A DNA stretch of 64,000 bases from Brachypterus glaber (taxonomy: Eukaryota; Arthropoda; Insecta; Coleoptera; Kateretidae). The position numbers and the translations under genes were made by a program. The notes under the pieces are model-generated. The model saw nothing but the letters and a program-made list of their open reading frames with translations. It was not told the origin of the DNA and made no database searches. Positions 1 through 9,290 of the stretch are shown here, piece by piece. The stretch's first letter is position 1. Each line of letters opens with the position of its first letter. Location of the stretch: contig OY294044.1 of assembly GCA_958510825.1 (NCBI GenBank), positions 100,106,893 through 100,170,892 of the forward strand. The letters run 5' to 3'.

Positions 1-1435
1 ATCTTTTTTATTGGACATTTTAAATAATATTTAATATTTATTATGCCTTATTTTTTAACAGTTTTAAATAATTTGTGACACTTTCAGTGCCGGCCATATT
101 GCCGGTGTGCACGTCGGTGCCCGGGTACGTAAACTGTATTTTTGATCATGACGGTCCTGGAACCTTTGACGCCACAGCAACACCGTAAAACACCTACCTA
201 CCTACCTACCTACAACGGCCGACGCGCAACTAAACGTTTGTAGTTAGACACACCGACCCCTGGCGTAAACTGTCGATGGCACACGTTGTGTGCCATCGGC
301 ACTGGACTTGTTAACAAGAAACACGATTTTAAGATTTAACACGTTCACTGCGCATGACTCTCTTGAGAGTCGGCCCCATCCCTGGCACAGGGCGCATGAC
401 TCTCATAGGAGCCAGGCGATTTGCTAATTTATGCATCAGTTTCAAACATTTATAATAGGTTTATATATGGTTTCAAAGCAGCGTTGTAGGGAGTCACATG
501 AAATACCCTACAAAATATGTAATCCCTACAGCCTTTACTAAAGCGTTAATCGGGATATGAAATGTATGAATTTTGCCCAAAATTTGCTTACTTAATACTT
601 GAAAGTCCCCTTAGGGAACGTTCAAGTATTACGTAACGCTCTAGGGGGTGGGGGGATCTCAAAAACGTAACGCCGCGTTACAGGTCAGTAAAAATGTTAG
701 GTAACACTTAAAAAATTAGAAACTTATAAAATGTTTAATGGATTACGTTTTTAAAAATGATCTAGGCCTAAGATACGTATCCGTACGGATTCGTTGCAAA
801 TTTTATTGTACACGGCGTTCACTAAATCCTCTAAACAAAAAAAGAATTAGAGATGGAAAACCATAGGCAATAACCGGTTTTCGGTTGACCGGTTGTGGAA
901 ATTACCTCAGACCGGTTTTTGGTTAAAACACGGAAACAATAACCGGTTAAAAACCGATTTAAATCTTAAAGCAAAATTTCCTTTAAATTTCTTTACTTTT
1001 TGTGGGAGGTCTTGAAAATGTTACGCCGCGTTACATGATGGGGTGGGGGTCAAAAATGGCCAAATTTTGCGTTACGTAATACTTGAATTCAACGTTAACG
1101 TTAACGTTCCCTTATACGGTAGTTTGAAATTTTTCAAAATCGCCGAAAACTCCCTATAGAGAAAATATTCTTGGAAAAAAATAAGAAACTTGAAAATGTC
1201 CGTCTGTCCGTCCGTCCATCCGATGTCACGTTTTTTGTTTACACAATAACTCAGGAAAAATCAAGTTCTATGAGGGGATCCTCGATCTTCGAAGATCCCT
1301 ATTGTTTTTGAACGTAATTTCCCCAAAAACAAGAAAGGTATAGGGGGATAAACTTTAAAAAAATGAAAAAACTTATCTTTTTATTTTTTTTTAACTTTTT
1401 TTAAGCATATATGCTTAAATAATCATATATATATA
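1..1435. other. Repeat-rich flank without a gene
   Basis: No coding region is recognisable. The first 430 bases are GC-richer than the rest and hold a short TACC run near 190-212, a palindrome near 274-296 (gatggcacac/gtgtgccatc) and, from 336, TTAACACGTTCACTGCGCA followed by two copies of the word cgcatgactctc. A TTAA-flanked start of this kind resembles a piggyBac-type end, but no partner end was found, so this is weak. Bases 1194-1330 belong to a dispersed family (tgtccgtccgtcc, then acaataactcaggaaaaatc) seen again near 49918 and, inverted, near 57800-57920. Confidence 0.5.
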
Positions 1436-1684
1436 AATTATCTACCGAGTTCCCGAAGTTAGGTTTTTAAAAAGGAAATAAATTTATTAATTTATTTAGA
1501 TAGAAAAATACAAGTTCGTTTATTGATCAAAGCTAAGTACAGACTGAAGTTTTGGAATATACATTTTAGGTATCTGAGGTGAAATGCTTACAAAGCTATT
1601 TCCTAATAAAGAAATGTTTATAAATTATAATAAGCAGAAATGATATTTAATATAATAAAGGTGAGTGACTGCAGGTCGTTAACT
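1436..1684 (-). repeat. 3' LTR of the errantivirus
   Basis: Direct repeat of 9042-9290 with a single mismatch. In the sense direction it begins AGTTAACGACC and ends in TAGATAATT. The env stop codon lies six bases inside this LTR, as in other errantiviruses. Confidence 0.96.
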
Positions 1685-2800
1685 CCTCCCTCCTTTGAAT
1701 GAAGCTCCCCCTGGGAGGGAAATTTTCTTGCCCTGTGGTTGAAGTTCCATTTCGTCTGGAGTGCTTTTGCTTGGTTTTCTTTGAAGTTGTTTTCTCAAAT
1801 ATTTTGTGAGAAAAAAGGCACATACGCTGACCAGAATGATATAGAGTGGGATGGTCATGTGTAATGAAAAGTTTTGTTTTTCCTCCTGGACTGGGATGAT
1901 GTTGTTAAGCGGGATATTGCTTAAGGCCTTTAGGGTTCTTAGGCCAATTTTAAAGTTTCTTACTTGCTTTTGGGCTGGTTTGAATGATAATCCGTTGAGT
2001 AAAAGTGGTTTTCCATGGGAAGTTTGTTGGAATTCCAGTTTTTCTTTCCGGAAGTTTATTTGGCAGTCTTTTCCGTTTATTAGGAAAATTCCTTTTAGGT
2101 TATGTACTTCGGTATCGCTGCTACATTGGACTTGTAGCTTTTCTTCTGCTGGGAAAACGGCTAGATATTGGTTTATTTCTGATATGATTTCGATGTGGTT
2201 TTCGGGAATGTCTACTTTTGTATAGGAGCAGGAGTGTGTGACTTCTTTCAGGATGATGTCTCTCTCGCAGGTTATATCCTGATTTGCTTGGAAGTGATTG
2301 GGATATTGGTACAATTTACCTTTCGTACAAATGTCATTTAGAGGTATAGTTATGTCTTTTGACATTAAAATATAATTTATTTTAGGAATGATTGTAACAA
2401 ACTCAGAATTAAATTTAGTGGGAATAGGGATTAAATGGTTTAAGTTAAAATCTTTTTCATAATTTATGGGAATAGAAAGTAAATAAGTAACTTTTAGGGG
2501 TTCAATTTTACAATGTAATTTAATAATATTTTCAAAATCTAAAATATTTTCATAACTTACTTCAAAAGGAAGTTGGCTATGATAATGATCCGAAATTTTC
2601 TTTAATTCATAGAAAAGCTCGTGAGTTTTTATAATGCTAGGATGGAGGGAACCCATCTTGCAAAAAGTTAGCGAGTTTTCAATATCTACTAAAATATCTA
2701 AAATTGAGTTATAAACTATTAAAATTTGATTATGTAACTCTTGTGAAAAAAGAACAAATAATTCATTTTGGACTTTTTCAGTTAGGAACTCATTGTTCAA
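1679..2800 (-). pseudogene. env: env, C-terminal part (stem, membrane anchor, tail), out of frame with the N-terminal part
   Basis: About 373 codons of the errantivirus envelope glycoprotein downstream of the fusion-peptide region. A hydrophobic membrane anchor (MTIPLYIILVSVCAFF, near residue 315-335 of this part) is followed by a short basic tail, the layout of a class I insect-retrovirus Env related to baculovirus F proteins. It has no initiator of its own: the segment opens at TTG, and the 5' half lies in another frame overlapping by about 11 bases. A one-base change near 2800-2825, around an A-rich stretch, therefore separates the halves. It could be a real lesion or a base-call error. 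The product would be translated from a spliced RNA. Confidence 0.85.
1685..1696 (-). promoter_or_regulatory. Polypurine tract
   Basis: In the sense direction AAAGGAGGGAGG lies directly before the 3' LTR start AGTTAAC. It is all purine, and the position is that of the plus-strand DNA primer in LTR retroelements. Confidence 0.9.
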
Positions 2801-3354
2801 GTTGCAAAATTTTCTTTTTCAGCAAATTTTCATTATACTGAATATCTAAAATTGTATTGTTAAAATTTTTGATAATATTTTGGTTAATTGAATATTCATT
2901 ATTTAATTGGGTTTGAAAATTTATTTGATTATTTTTTATGTGAGCTAAAATACGACTTATTTTTTCTCCGAAATCGTTATCTAGATTTCCTGTGACTGAT
3001 CGTATAACACTGCCGAGGCCGTTTATTAAACCTCTTCTATCTCTCTTAAAACTATTTTTATATTCTAAGCTTATGTGACTAAATTTTTCTCTAATTTTAT
3101 CCTTTGTGAAAATAATTATTTTATTATAATTTTCTAACTCTAAGTTATATAAGGTTTTATTTAAAGTTACTGTACTAAGTTTACTATACTCTACGTTTAA
3201 ATATTCGAATTGGTCATACAGGGGTTTAAGGTCATAAAAGTGTACAAGGGTGTGTTCCGTACGTTGTAGTTTTGCAGGGCCAAGGTTGACGGGGAGTATT
3301 CCCAAGTTTTGGGTGATATTCTTTATGTCGGCTGTCCATCCAGATGCGAAGGAC
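2790..3354 (-). pseudogene. env: env, N-terminal part with furin-type cleavage site and fusion peptide
   Basis: The frame is open from a splice-acceptor-like AG (3356-3355) at the end of pol down to a stop at 2790. It carries a basic cleavage motif (RDRR) followed directly by GLINGLGSVIRSVTGN, the glycine-rich fusion peptide typical of errantivirus Env and baculovirus F proteins, then a heptad-like K/L/N region. There is no ATG at the start of this frame. The initiator and signal peptide appear to be supplied by a small leader exon at 8867-8898, with matching phase. The frame ends in the coiled-coil region, where the rest continues one frame over, so Env is interrupted as assembled. Confidence 0.85.
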
Positions 3355-6300
3355 CTGGAATGGGTTCATTATTAGTTTTTTCGTCCGTCAAATTTCTAAA
3401 GTTATAGGTTTTTTTCCTAGGTCTTTTAATATTTGAGAGGTGAATTTTTTCTACAGTATTGTGGTGGGTTGGGGTAATTTTGGCCGTTTTAAGATCAGGG
3501 TCAAGACTTCTAATTTTTTCTGGTTTATATTTATTTTTTGTTTTACTTTGTTTTTGCTTATTTTTAACAAAAACTTTGTCAGGGATTTGGGGCAAATCTT
3601 CCCTGTTTTCGTTACATTTATTAATAACTTTTTCTTTAGATTTTTGATGTCCTTCATTAATTTTTTGGTATAGTAACTTAACTTTTTCTTTGTGACTTAA
3701 AATATAATTATTTATAATTTGTTTATCTAATTCTAAACTAAATGGGGAATTTGTTTCTAAATGACCTATCAAAATTTCTGAGGGTTTTAATTTTGTTGAA
3801 CTGTGTATCGTATTGTTGTATGCTAAAATTGCGTAATTTACCTTAATTTCTACAGGTTCATTTTTAAATTCCTTTTGATTGTTAAATAATCTGATATGCT
3901 CTATTAGGGTGGAGTGAAAACGTTCAAGATTTGAATTCGAGTCGGGGTGTTGAGAACTTATAAAGTGTAATTTTATTTTATGGAGCTCTAGAAGTTCTCT
4001 GACGAGACCACCGGTAAAAGAACCGCCATTATCCGAGACAATTTGTTCAGGGATTGTATGGTGTGTGAAAAATTTAACTAAATTGTTAGCCACCTCAATA
4101 TTTGTTAAAGTGTTTAATTTATAAGCCTGTGCGTATTTACTAAACGCATCAATTATGGTTAGAAATTTAGTTTTTTCAAGGCTTATGCTGTCTATATGCA
4201 AGGTTTGAAAGGGTTTAACAGCTGTGGGGGTAAGATTAAATTTTAGATTAAGAGGGTTTCTATCATAGTTGGTGATTTGACAAAAATCGCAATTATTTAT
4301 GTAAGTTTGTATCGACCTTCGTTGATTAGGCCAATAGTATACTTCTTTTATACGATTTTCGGTTTCATCAAGTCCCCTATGATTTATTTTCCCTTCGTGG
4401 TAATCTTTGATAAATTGAACTATTTCTATGTCGTCCTGTACGTCAATTAAAAATTTCGTACACCTAACTAGGTTAATTTGAGAATTTTTAAAATGAGTTT
4501 GTAGGACTGTGCTAAATTGCTCATAAATTGGGTCTTCGAAATAAACGTAATATTTAATATTTGGTACAAAAAATTCTTTCATTATTTTAATTATGTCATT
4601 TTCAAAATTATTTTTTGATATTTGCACAAACATTCTTTGTTTGGTTTTGTATAGGGAAATTATAAAGGGTTCTATTGGTGCCATTTCCACTTGTGATACA
4701 ACAACTTGGTGTTTGCCATAGTTTACAGGGCAAGTTATTATGGGAATATTAATTATGGGGTGTTCCGCTTGATTTGAATGTACTGTATTTAAGTCGGTAT
4801 TGTCTGGTTCTCCAAAGTCTATAAGGTCATTATTCGTATTTTCATGGTCACCGGGTTCAACTATAAGAGACATATTATCTGCGGTAATATGATCCTTATC
4901 TTTGTTTTCGTTATTTAGTTTCTGATAAATTTTTTCCATGTAATTCTCTAGGGCGTTATCGTTTGTTACGTTTATTTCTACGCTAGACAGTTTGTCTAAG
5001 GTGTTAGCTATTTTATGAGTTTTTGAAATGTCAGTGTCGTAGATTAAAATTTTAATTTCAGAATTTTTAAAAATTAATTTTATTAAATTAAATACTATGT
5101 TCCAGTCTAGTTTGTCAAGACCGGATGCTATTTTAGGCATTGCTATAATGTTATCATTAAAATCTAGACAAAGTTTTTTCAGACTTATTAGTGCTACAAT
5201 AACGGAGGTATAGGTGGGTTTATCCCTAAAAGTGCCCTTAGTAATAAGATAATAAATATTTCTTTTGGGGTGTCTTAGATAAGCCACCTCTCCTATTTTT
5301 TTATTTTGGGTTTTTAGCGTATTAATATGATTAAACTTTTTCCTAAAATCTAGGGCTATGCCTTTACTCATCGTTAGGCATTCTGAAACACAGTGTGCTA
5401 GTGAAATATTTTCGTTACAGTTAAATAGGTTATCTTGCAAAGTTGTAACATTTGGGTTTTCGACAGACATGTTATTTTTAATTATTTTACTAATGACTGG
5501 GTGTTGCTCTATAATTTGGGAGTATGACTCTAAATTATTAATTTCAACTCTGCTAAGTGCGTCTGCATTTGTGTTTAATGAACCTTTTTTGTAGCTGACT
5601 TCATAGTCGTATTCTTCAAGTTTTAAGCGCCATCTTGTGAGTTTTGAGTCCGGTTCTTTTAGAGAAAAGAGCCATTGGAGTGGTTTATGATCTGTCAAAA
5701 TTTTAAAGCGTCTGCCATACAGGTAGGGGCGAAAGTATTTCACGGCCCAAACTACAGCCAAAAGTTCCCTTTGGATTGTGCTGTATTTAGTCTCTGCAAC
5801 ATTGAGAGTTCTGCTGGCGTAAGCTATTGGCAGATCTTTTCCAGCTACCTGCTGCGAAAGGACCGAACCAATTGCGAAACTACTGGAGTCAGTACTAAGA
5901 ACGAAAGGCTTAGTGAAGTCAGGATATTGCAAAATAGGTTCATTTGTCAATAATGTTTTGCACAAATTAAAACATTTAATATAATCTGGGTCGTTTACGT
6001 TAACTTTGTTACCCTTTTTTAAACAGTTAGTAAAAGGTTTCGTTATTTTAGCGAAGTCTTTTATAAATTTTCTGTAGTAGCCTAGCAATCCTAAAAATGC
6101 TTTGATTTCTTTTTGAGTCTTGGGGATCGGGTAATTTTCAATTGCTTTTATTTTATCGGGGTTTGGTTTTACGCCTTCTGGGGTAACTATATGTCCAAGA
6201 AAAGATATCTCCCTTTTTAGAAAATCGCATTTATTAATTTGTAATTTAAAATTTGCATTGCGTAATCTTTGAAAGACTTGTCTCAAGTGGTCCAGATGCT

Positions 6301-7636
6301 CCTGTAAGCTGGAGCTAAAGACTATTATGTCATCCAGGTACACCAGGCAAAATTTATTGAGTATACCGCGTAGCAGGGTGTCCATTTCGCGTTGGAGCGT
6401 GGTTGGTGCCGATTTTAGGCCAAATGGCATTCTAAGAAATTCGAAGTGGCCACCTTCAGTAGAAAAAGCAGTTTTCTCTATATCTTCAGGTGCCATTTCT
6501 ATCTGATGAAATCCGGATGCCAAATCTAATGTAGTGAAGTAAAGACAGCGTCCCAACTTATCCAAAAGGTCGGTAATATTAGGAATTGGGTATTTATCCC
6601 CTATGGTTTTATCATTGACCTTTCGATAGTCGATAACAATACGCCATCTAGGTTCCCCACTAGCATCAGGTTTTTTTGGAACTACCCATATTGGAGAACT
6701 CCACGGACTGTAAGAGGGGCGTATAATTTTTTGTTTAAGAAGGCTATTTATTTGTTTACGCACCTCTTTTCTATGTATTTCGGGATATCTATAGGTTTTC
6801 GAATAAACAGGAATTTCATCTGTAGTTCGAATGTGGTGCTTAACTTTACCCGTATAAGTTAGTACATCCCCTTCAATATAAATTAAATCGCTATATTCCT
6901 TAATTAAATTTAAAATGGCTTGTTTTTCTTCCGCATTCATTTGGTTCATGCGTAAAGAAGAAAAATCAAACCAGCCTTTTTGGAACATAAAGTTATTAAA
7001 ATTTTCACAAGGGCGGTGTTCATATTCGTTGAACTCTTCCACCCCAATAGAAATATCGGAATCAAAAGAAATATTTTTTTCGCTACGATTTACAATACTA
7101 CAGTTTGTAGTAAAATTTTTTACGTTACAAACGCATTCTGGTATTTCCAGACCGTTAATTTTCGTGTAAGGGATGAAAACATCACCCTCTTTAATATTTT
7201 TAATTTTTAATTTAATTATTTGTCCCGTCCCTGACGGGACTTCAATGCAATTCAAAGAATTAGCTACGTTAAAAAAATGAATTTTTATCCTACGTGTAGG
7301 CGTAATTAATACGTTATTGTACAAGTCAATTACCGCATTAAGTTTCCTAAGGTTATCTAGACCTAAGAGAATATCGAAATTTTTATGAAAATTAAATAGA
7401 TGAAATTTTAATTCTTTGCCGTAAAAATTTGGGATCTTTGTACTATGCTTTTCCAAAGAACTTCCATGAGCACTAGAAATTAAAAAAGGATCATCGATTA
7501 TATTTTCTGAAAAAAATCTTTTTGCAATTTCGGGCTTAACGAAACTTTTCGTGGCACCGTTATCGATCAGAACTTTTAAATTATGTTCGGGAAAAATAAC
7601 ATATGATAGCTCACTTTTAGAGTCCGTTAGGCTCAT
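3323..7636 (-). CDS. pol: Pol polyprotein: protease, RT, RNase H, macro domain, integrase
   Basis: An intact frame of 1437 codons counted from the first ATG; in practice it is entered by -1 frameshift from gag. Domains in order: aspartic protease (LIDNGAT, active D25); reverse transcriptase about 285-500 with MPFGLKSAP and the catalytic YLDD at 433-436; RNase H about 575-695 with D583, E624 and D649; a TARG1-like macro domain about 735-868; a linker rich in acidic residues and N; integrase from about 1075 with the zinc site H1080, H1086, C1116, C1119 and the DD35E triad D1149, D1202, E1238; then a basic C-terminal tail. Ty3/gypsy Pol normally lacks the macro domain, so this protein is longer than 17.6 or gypsy Pol. 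No internal stop or frameshift is seen, so it may still be active in trans. Confidence 0.95.
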   Translation of the reverse strand: MSLTDSKSELSYVIFPEHNLKVLIDNGATKSFVKPEIAKRFFSENIIDDPFLISSAHGSSLEKHSTKIPNFYGKELKFHLFNFHKNFDILLGLDNLRKLNAVIDLYNNVLITPTRRIKIHFFNVANSLNCIEVPSGTGQIIKLKIKNIKEGDVFIPYTKINGLEIPECVCNVKNFTTNCSIVNRSEKNISFDSDISIGVEEFNEYEHRPCENFNNFMFQKGWFDFSSLRMNQMNAEEKQAILNLIKEYSDLIYIEGDVLTYTGKVKHHIRTTDEIPVYSKTYRYPEIHRKEVRKQINSLLKQKIIRPSYSPWSSPIWVVPKKPDASGEPRWRIVIDYRKVNDKTIGDKYPIPNITDLLDKLGRCLYFTTLDLASGFHQIEMAPEDIEKTAFSTEGGHFEFLRMPFGLKSAPTTLQREMDTLLRGILNKFCLVYLDDIIVFSSSLQEHLDHLRQVFQRLRNANFKLQINKCDFLKREISFLGHIVTPEGVKPNPDKIKAIENYPIPKTQKEIKAFLGLLGYYRKFIKDFAKITKPFTNCLKKGNKVNVNDPDYIKCFNLCKTLLTNEPILQYPDFTKPFVLSTDSSSFAIGSVLSQQVAGKDLPIAYASRTLNVAETKYSTIQRELLAVVWAVKYFRPYLYGRRFKILTDHKPLQWLFSLKEPDSKLTRWRLKLEEYDYEVSYKKGSLNTNADALSRVEINNLESYSQIIEQHPVISKIIKNNMSVENPNVTTLQDNLFNCNENISLAHCVSECLTMSKGIALDFRKKFNHINTLKTQNKKIGEVAYLRHPKRNIYYLITKGTFRDKPTYTSVIVALISLKKLCLDFNDNIIAMPKIASGLDKLDWNIVFNLIKLIFKNSEIKILIYDTDISKTHKIANTLDKLSSVEINVTNDNALENYMEKIYQKLNNENKDKDHITADNMSLIVEPGDHENTNNDLIDFGEPDNTDLNTVHSNQAEHPIINIPIITCPVNYGKHQVVVSQVEMAPIEPFIISLYKTKQRMFVQISKNNFENDIIKIMKEFFVPNIKYYVYFEDPIYEQFSTVLQTHFKNSQINLVRCTKFLIDVQDDIEIVQFIKDYHEGKINHRGLDETENRIKEVYYWPNQRRSIQTYINNCDFCQITNYDRNPLNLKFNLTPTAVKPFQTLHIDSISLEKTKFLTIIDAFSKYAQAYKLNTLTNIEVANNLVKFFTHHTIPEQIVSDNGGSFTGGLVRELLELHKIKLHFISSQHPDSNSNLERFHSTLIEHIRLFNNQKEFKNEPVEIKVNYAILAYNNTIHSSTKLKPSEILIGHLETNSPFSLELDKQIINNYILSHKEKVKLLYQKINEGHQKSKEKVINKCNENREDLPQIPDKVFVKNKQKQSKTKNKYKPEKIRSLDPDLKTAKITPTHHNTVEKIHLSNIKRPRKKTYNFRNLTDEKTNNEPIPGPSHLDGQPT
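3355..3356 (-). promoter_or_regulatory. Predicted splice acceptor for env mRNA
   Basis: CCATTCCAG ends here in the sense direction, inside the last codons of pol. The frame immediately after it is env. Joining to the donor at 8866-8861 preserves the env phase. Inferred from sequence only; no transcript evidence. Confidence 0.6.
5033..5434 (-). other. TARG1/OARD1-type macro domain inside Pol
   Basis: Residues about 735-868 of Pol. The order of motifs matches the vertebrate terminal ADP-ribose glycohydrolase TARG1 (OARD1): a D-N-LF opening strand, SLAHCVSECLTMSKGIA (the ADP-ribose loop), KKIGEVAYL, NIYYLITK, DKPTY, IAMPKIASGLDKLDW, and a closing strand IKILIYD. The family's two catalytic residues are a lysine in the YYLITK strand and an aspartate in the GLD loop. 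Both are present, as K800 and D841 of Pol. By family, the activity would be removal of ADP-ribose from glutamate or aspartate, or O-acetyl-ADP-ribose hydrolysis. In this element it would be released with, or tethered between, RNase H and integrase. Identification is by motif reading, not by a database search. Confidence 0.85.
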
Positions 7637-7650
7637 TAAATTAATTTTTT

Positions 7651-8856
7651 CTAATTTTCCGAGGCTAGATTTCCTAAAAAATTTTCCGAATTTTCATTTT
7701 CCGGAGTTTTATTTGATTTTCCCAAATGTACGTTAAGATTTTCTGGGGGAAATTCCACCATTGGTTCGTTTTGCAAAGTGAACAACTCTTCTACCGTATA
7801 GTTAGGGCTGTTTTGAGTTAAATTTTGTCTAAAATAATTATTTGTTCTATGTGTATTTCGAGTAGATACACTCATTGGCGTTGGTTTAGGCAACGGCTGG
7901 TTAGGGTTAGGTTTGAAAACATTTATATTTTTTGAACCAGAGCCGGGTTGATTAGAAAAATTCTTATTTTGATTTTGGAAATTTTGGTTGGGATTAAAGT
8001 TTTGCCTAGCATTATGGGCAAAATTTGTTATTTGTAGGGGCCTTGTTGTTTGTGGGGGGTAACGATTTGGACTTTTTGGATTTCTAAAATTTCTCTGCCG
8101 TATCTGTCTATGATTTTCCCGAGGATTTTCCGTAACAAATTGAAAATCATTAGTTAGCATATTAAGTGCAGAATTTAAATCATCAGGATTTTTCGTCCGC
8201 ATTAAGGATCCTATAGGTTCTCGTAGGCCCCTTAGTAGAACTCTTAATGCGTATTTTCGCAGATATCCTGTTATTATAGGTTTTTCATTATCATCCCCAT
8301 GGATATTTAAAAACGCTATTTGTAAATTGAGGTACATAATAATTCGGTGATAAAAATCAAAGACAGATTCCGAAAATTGTTGTCGTTGGTCAGTCATCTC
8401 TATGCTTAAACTAAACACATCACGTTTATCTGCATAAGTGTTAGTTAAAGCTATTTTAAGGTCGTCCCAAGTACTTACTATGCAAGCAGATATTTTTATT
8501 GCTGCATCGCCTTTTATTTTGGAAATTATACTTGACATAAGATATTCGTTTTGAAAGTCTGTCGGGTCTGTCGTATTATAAAATTTGTTTACGAGTTATT
8601 CGCAGATTTCTATGAATCTAGGGAGAAGCTCTGTTTCTCCCCGAAAATCTGGGATCATATTAATATAGTCCTGTTTAAGGACGGGTACAACAGGTTCGTT
8701 TTCTGTAGCCATATCGTTAATATTAAGGTTTTCAAATGAATTTAAAATTTCTAAACTAAAGTTATCAATTAGGGTTTGTTCTAAATCTAATTCTGAGCCT
8801 GCACTTGAGCTAGAACTTGAGCTTGAAATTTCTTGTCTAGGACCTCTAAAAAACAT
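7651..8856 (-). pseudogene. gag: gag, interrupted by one in-frame stop
   Basis: The frame starts at ATG 8856-8854 (MFFRGPRQEISSSS), runs 86 codons to a TAA at 8598-8596, and continues in the same frame for 19 codons to a second ATG (8538), then 295 codons to the real stop. The text on both sides of the TAA reads as one errantivirus capsid: PDFRGETELLPRFIEICE before it, the WDDLKIALTNTYADKRD capsid region after it. The C-terminal third is rich in N, Q, P, F and R and lacks a CCHC knuckle, as is usual in errantiviruses. Total length about 402 codons. A single nonsense substitution explains the break; internal initiation at 8538 could still give a truncated protein. Confidence 0.88.
7675..7681 (-). 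promoter_or_regulatory. Predicted -1 ribosomal frameshift site (gag-pol)
   Basis: In sense the heptamer is T TTT TTA, placed in the gag frame as codons TTT TTA. It is the same slippery word as in lentiviral gag-pol. Slipping back one base enters the pol frame, which is open from here through the annotated pol ATG. The gag stop follows 22 bases downstream (7651-7653). A second weaker word, A AAT TTT, overlaps just upstream. No pseudoknot was modelled. Confidence 0.75.
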
Positions 8857-8860
8857 AGGT

Positions 8861-8898
8861 ACTTACAGTAGAATTGTGAAGATCGTCCCCTGGTACAT
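8861..8898 (-). CDS. Leader micro-ORF with embedded splice donor (env signal-peptide exon)
   Basis: An 11-codon ORF starts at ATG 8898-8896, 42 bases upstream of the gag ATG, and ends in TAA. Its last codons overlap a splice donor, ACT|GTAAGT, with GT at 8866-8865. In unspliced RNA it is a short upstream ORF. If the donor is used with the acceptor at 3356-3355, the stop is removed and the frame continues into env in phase. The encoded residues are mostly hydrophobic (I, F, L), suiting the first half of a signal peptide. Predicted from phase agreement and splice consensus only. Confidence 0.65.
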
Positions 8899-9030
8899 TG
8901 GCTGTGATGTTCACTCACACTCCTGGATGTCCTGGCTGGTCCTGTCTTCACGGAATTTTTTCCTGGTTCTTTTTTCTCTGGTAAATCGCCGAACCGATAC
9001 GAATTTTTGCTTAATTCGCCCAAAGAAATA

Positions 9031-9042
9031 CCGACTGCGCCA
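9031..9042 (-). promoter_or_regulatory. Primer-binding site, tRNA-Ser type
   Basis: In the sense direction TGGCGCAGTCGG begins at the last base of the 5' LTR. This is the tRNA-Ser complement used by 17.6/297-type errantiviruses, with the LTR/PBS overlap typical of that group. Confidence 0.88.
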
Positions 9043-9290
9043 ATTATCTACCGAGTTCCCGAAGTTAGTTTTTTAAAAAGGAAATAAATTTATTAATTTA
9101 TTTAGATAGAAAAATACAAGTTCGTTTATTGATCAAAGCTAAGTACAGACTGAAGTTTTGGAATATACATTTTAGGTATCTGAGGTGAAATGCTTACAAA
9201 GCTATTTCCTAATAAAGAAATGTTTATAAATTATAATAAGCAGAAATGATATTTAATATAATAAAGGTGAGTGACTGCAGGTCGTTAACT
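9042..9290 (-). repeat. 5' LTR of the errantivirus
   Basis: Direct repeat of 1436-1684 with one mismatch. Its inner end runs into the PBS and its outer end (gttaact on the plus strand) meets host sequence atttaccg. Confidence 0.96.

Larger units (their letters stand above)
1436..9290 (-). mobile_element. Errantivirus (Ty3/gypsy LTR retroelement with env), nearly full length
   Basis: A complete LTR-gag-pol-env-LTR provirus reads on the minus strand. The two 249-bp LTRs start AGTTAAC and end AATT in the sense direction, as in gypsy/17.6/297-type errantiviruses, and differ at one position (g1463-1464 region versus t in the right copy). A tRNA-Ser type PBS abuts the 5' LTR and a polypurine tract abuts the 3' LTR. 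Gag has one in-frame stop and env one frameshift; pol is open throughout. The 4-bp flanks (tata left, attt right) do not match, so no target duplication is visible. Near-identical LTRs imply a recent insertion. Confidence 0.96.

Noticed and set aside
1851..2225. 124- and 60-codon plus-strand frames over env
   Set aside because: Antisense shadows of the env coding region with no domain.
3440..7736. Several 60-92 codon frames antisense to, or in other frames of, pol
   Set aside because: They lie over clear Pol domains and have hydrophobic low-complexity composition expected from antisense of AT-rich coding DNA.
8787..9023. 78-codon minus-strand frame in the errantivirus leader
   Set aside because: Opens at TTG in the untranslated leader and overlaps the gag start; the 11-codon ATG ORF with a splice donor is a better explanation.
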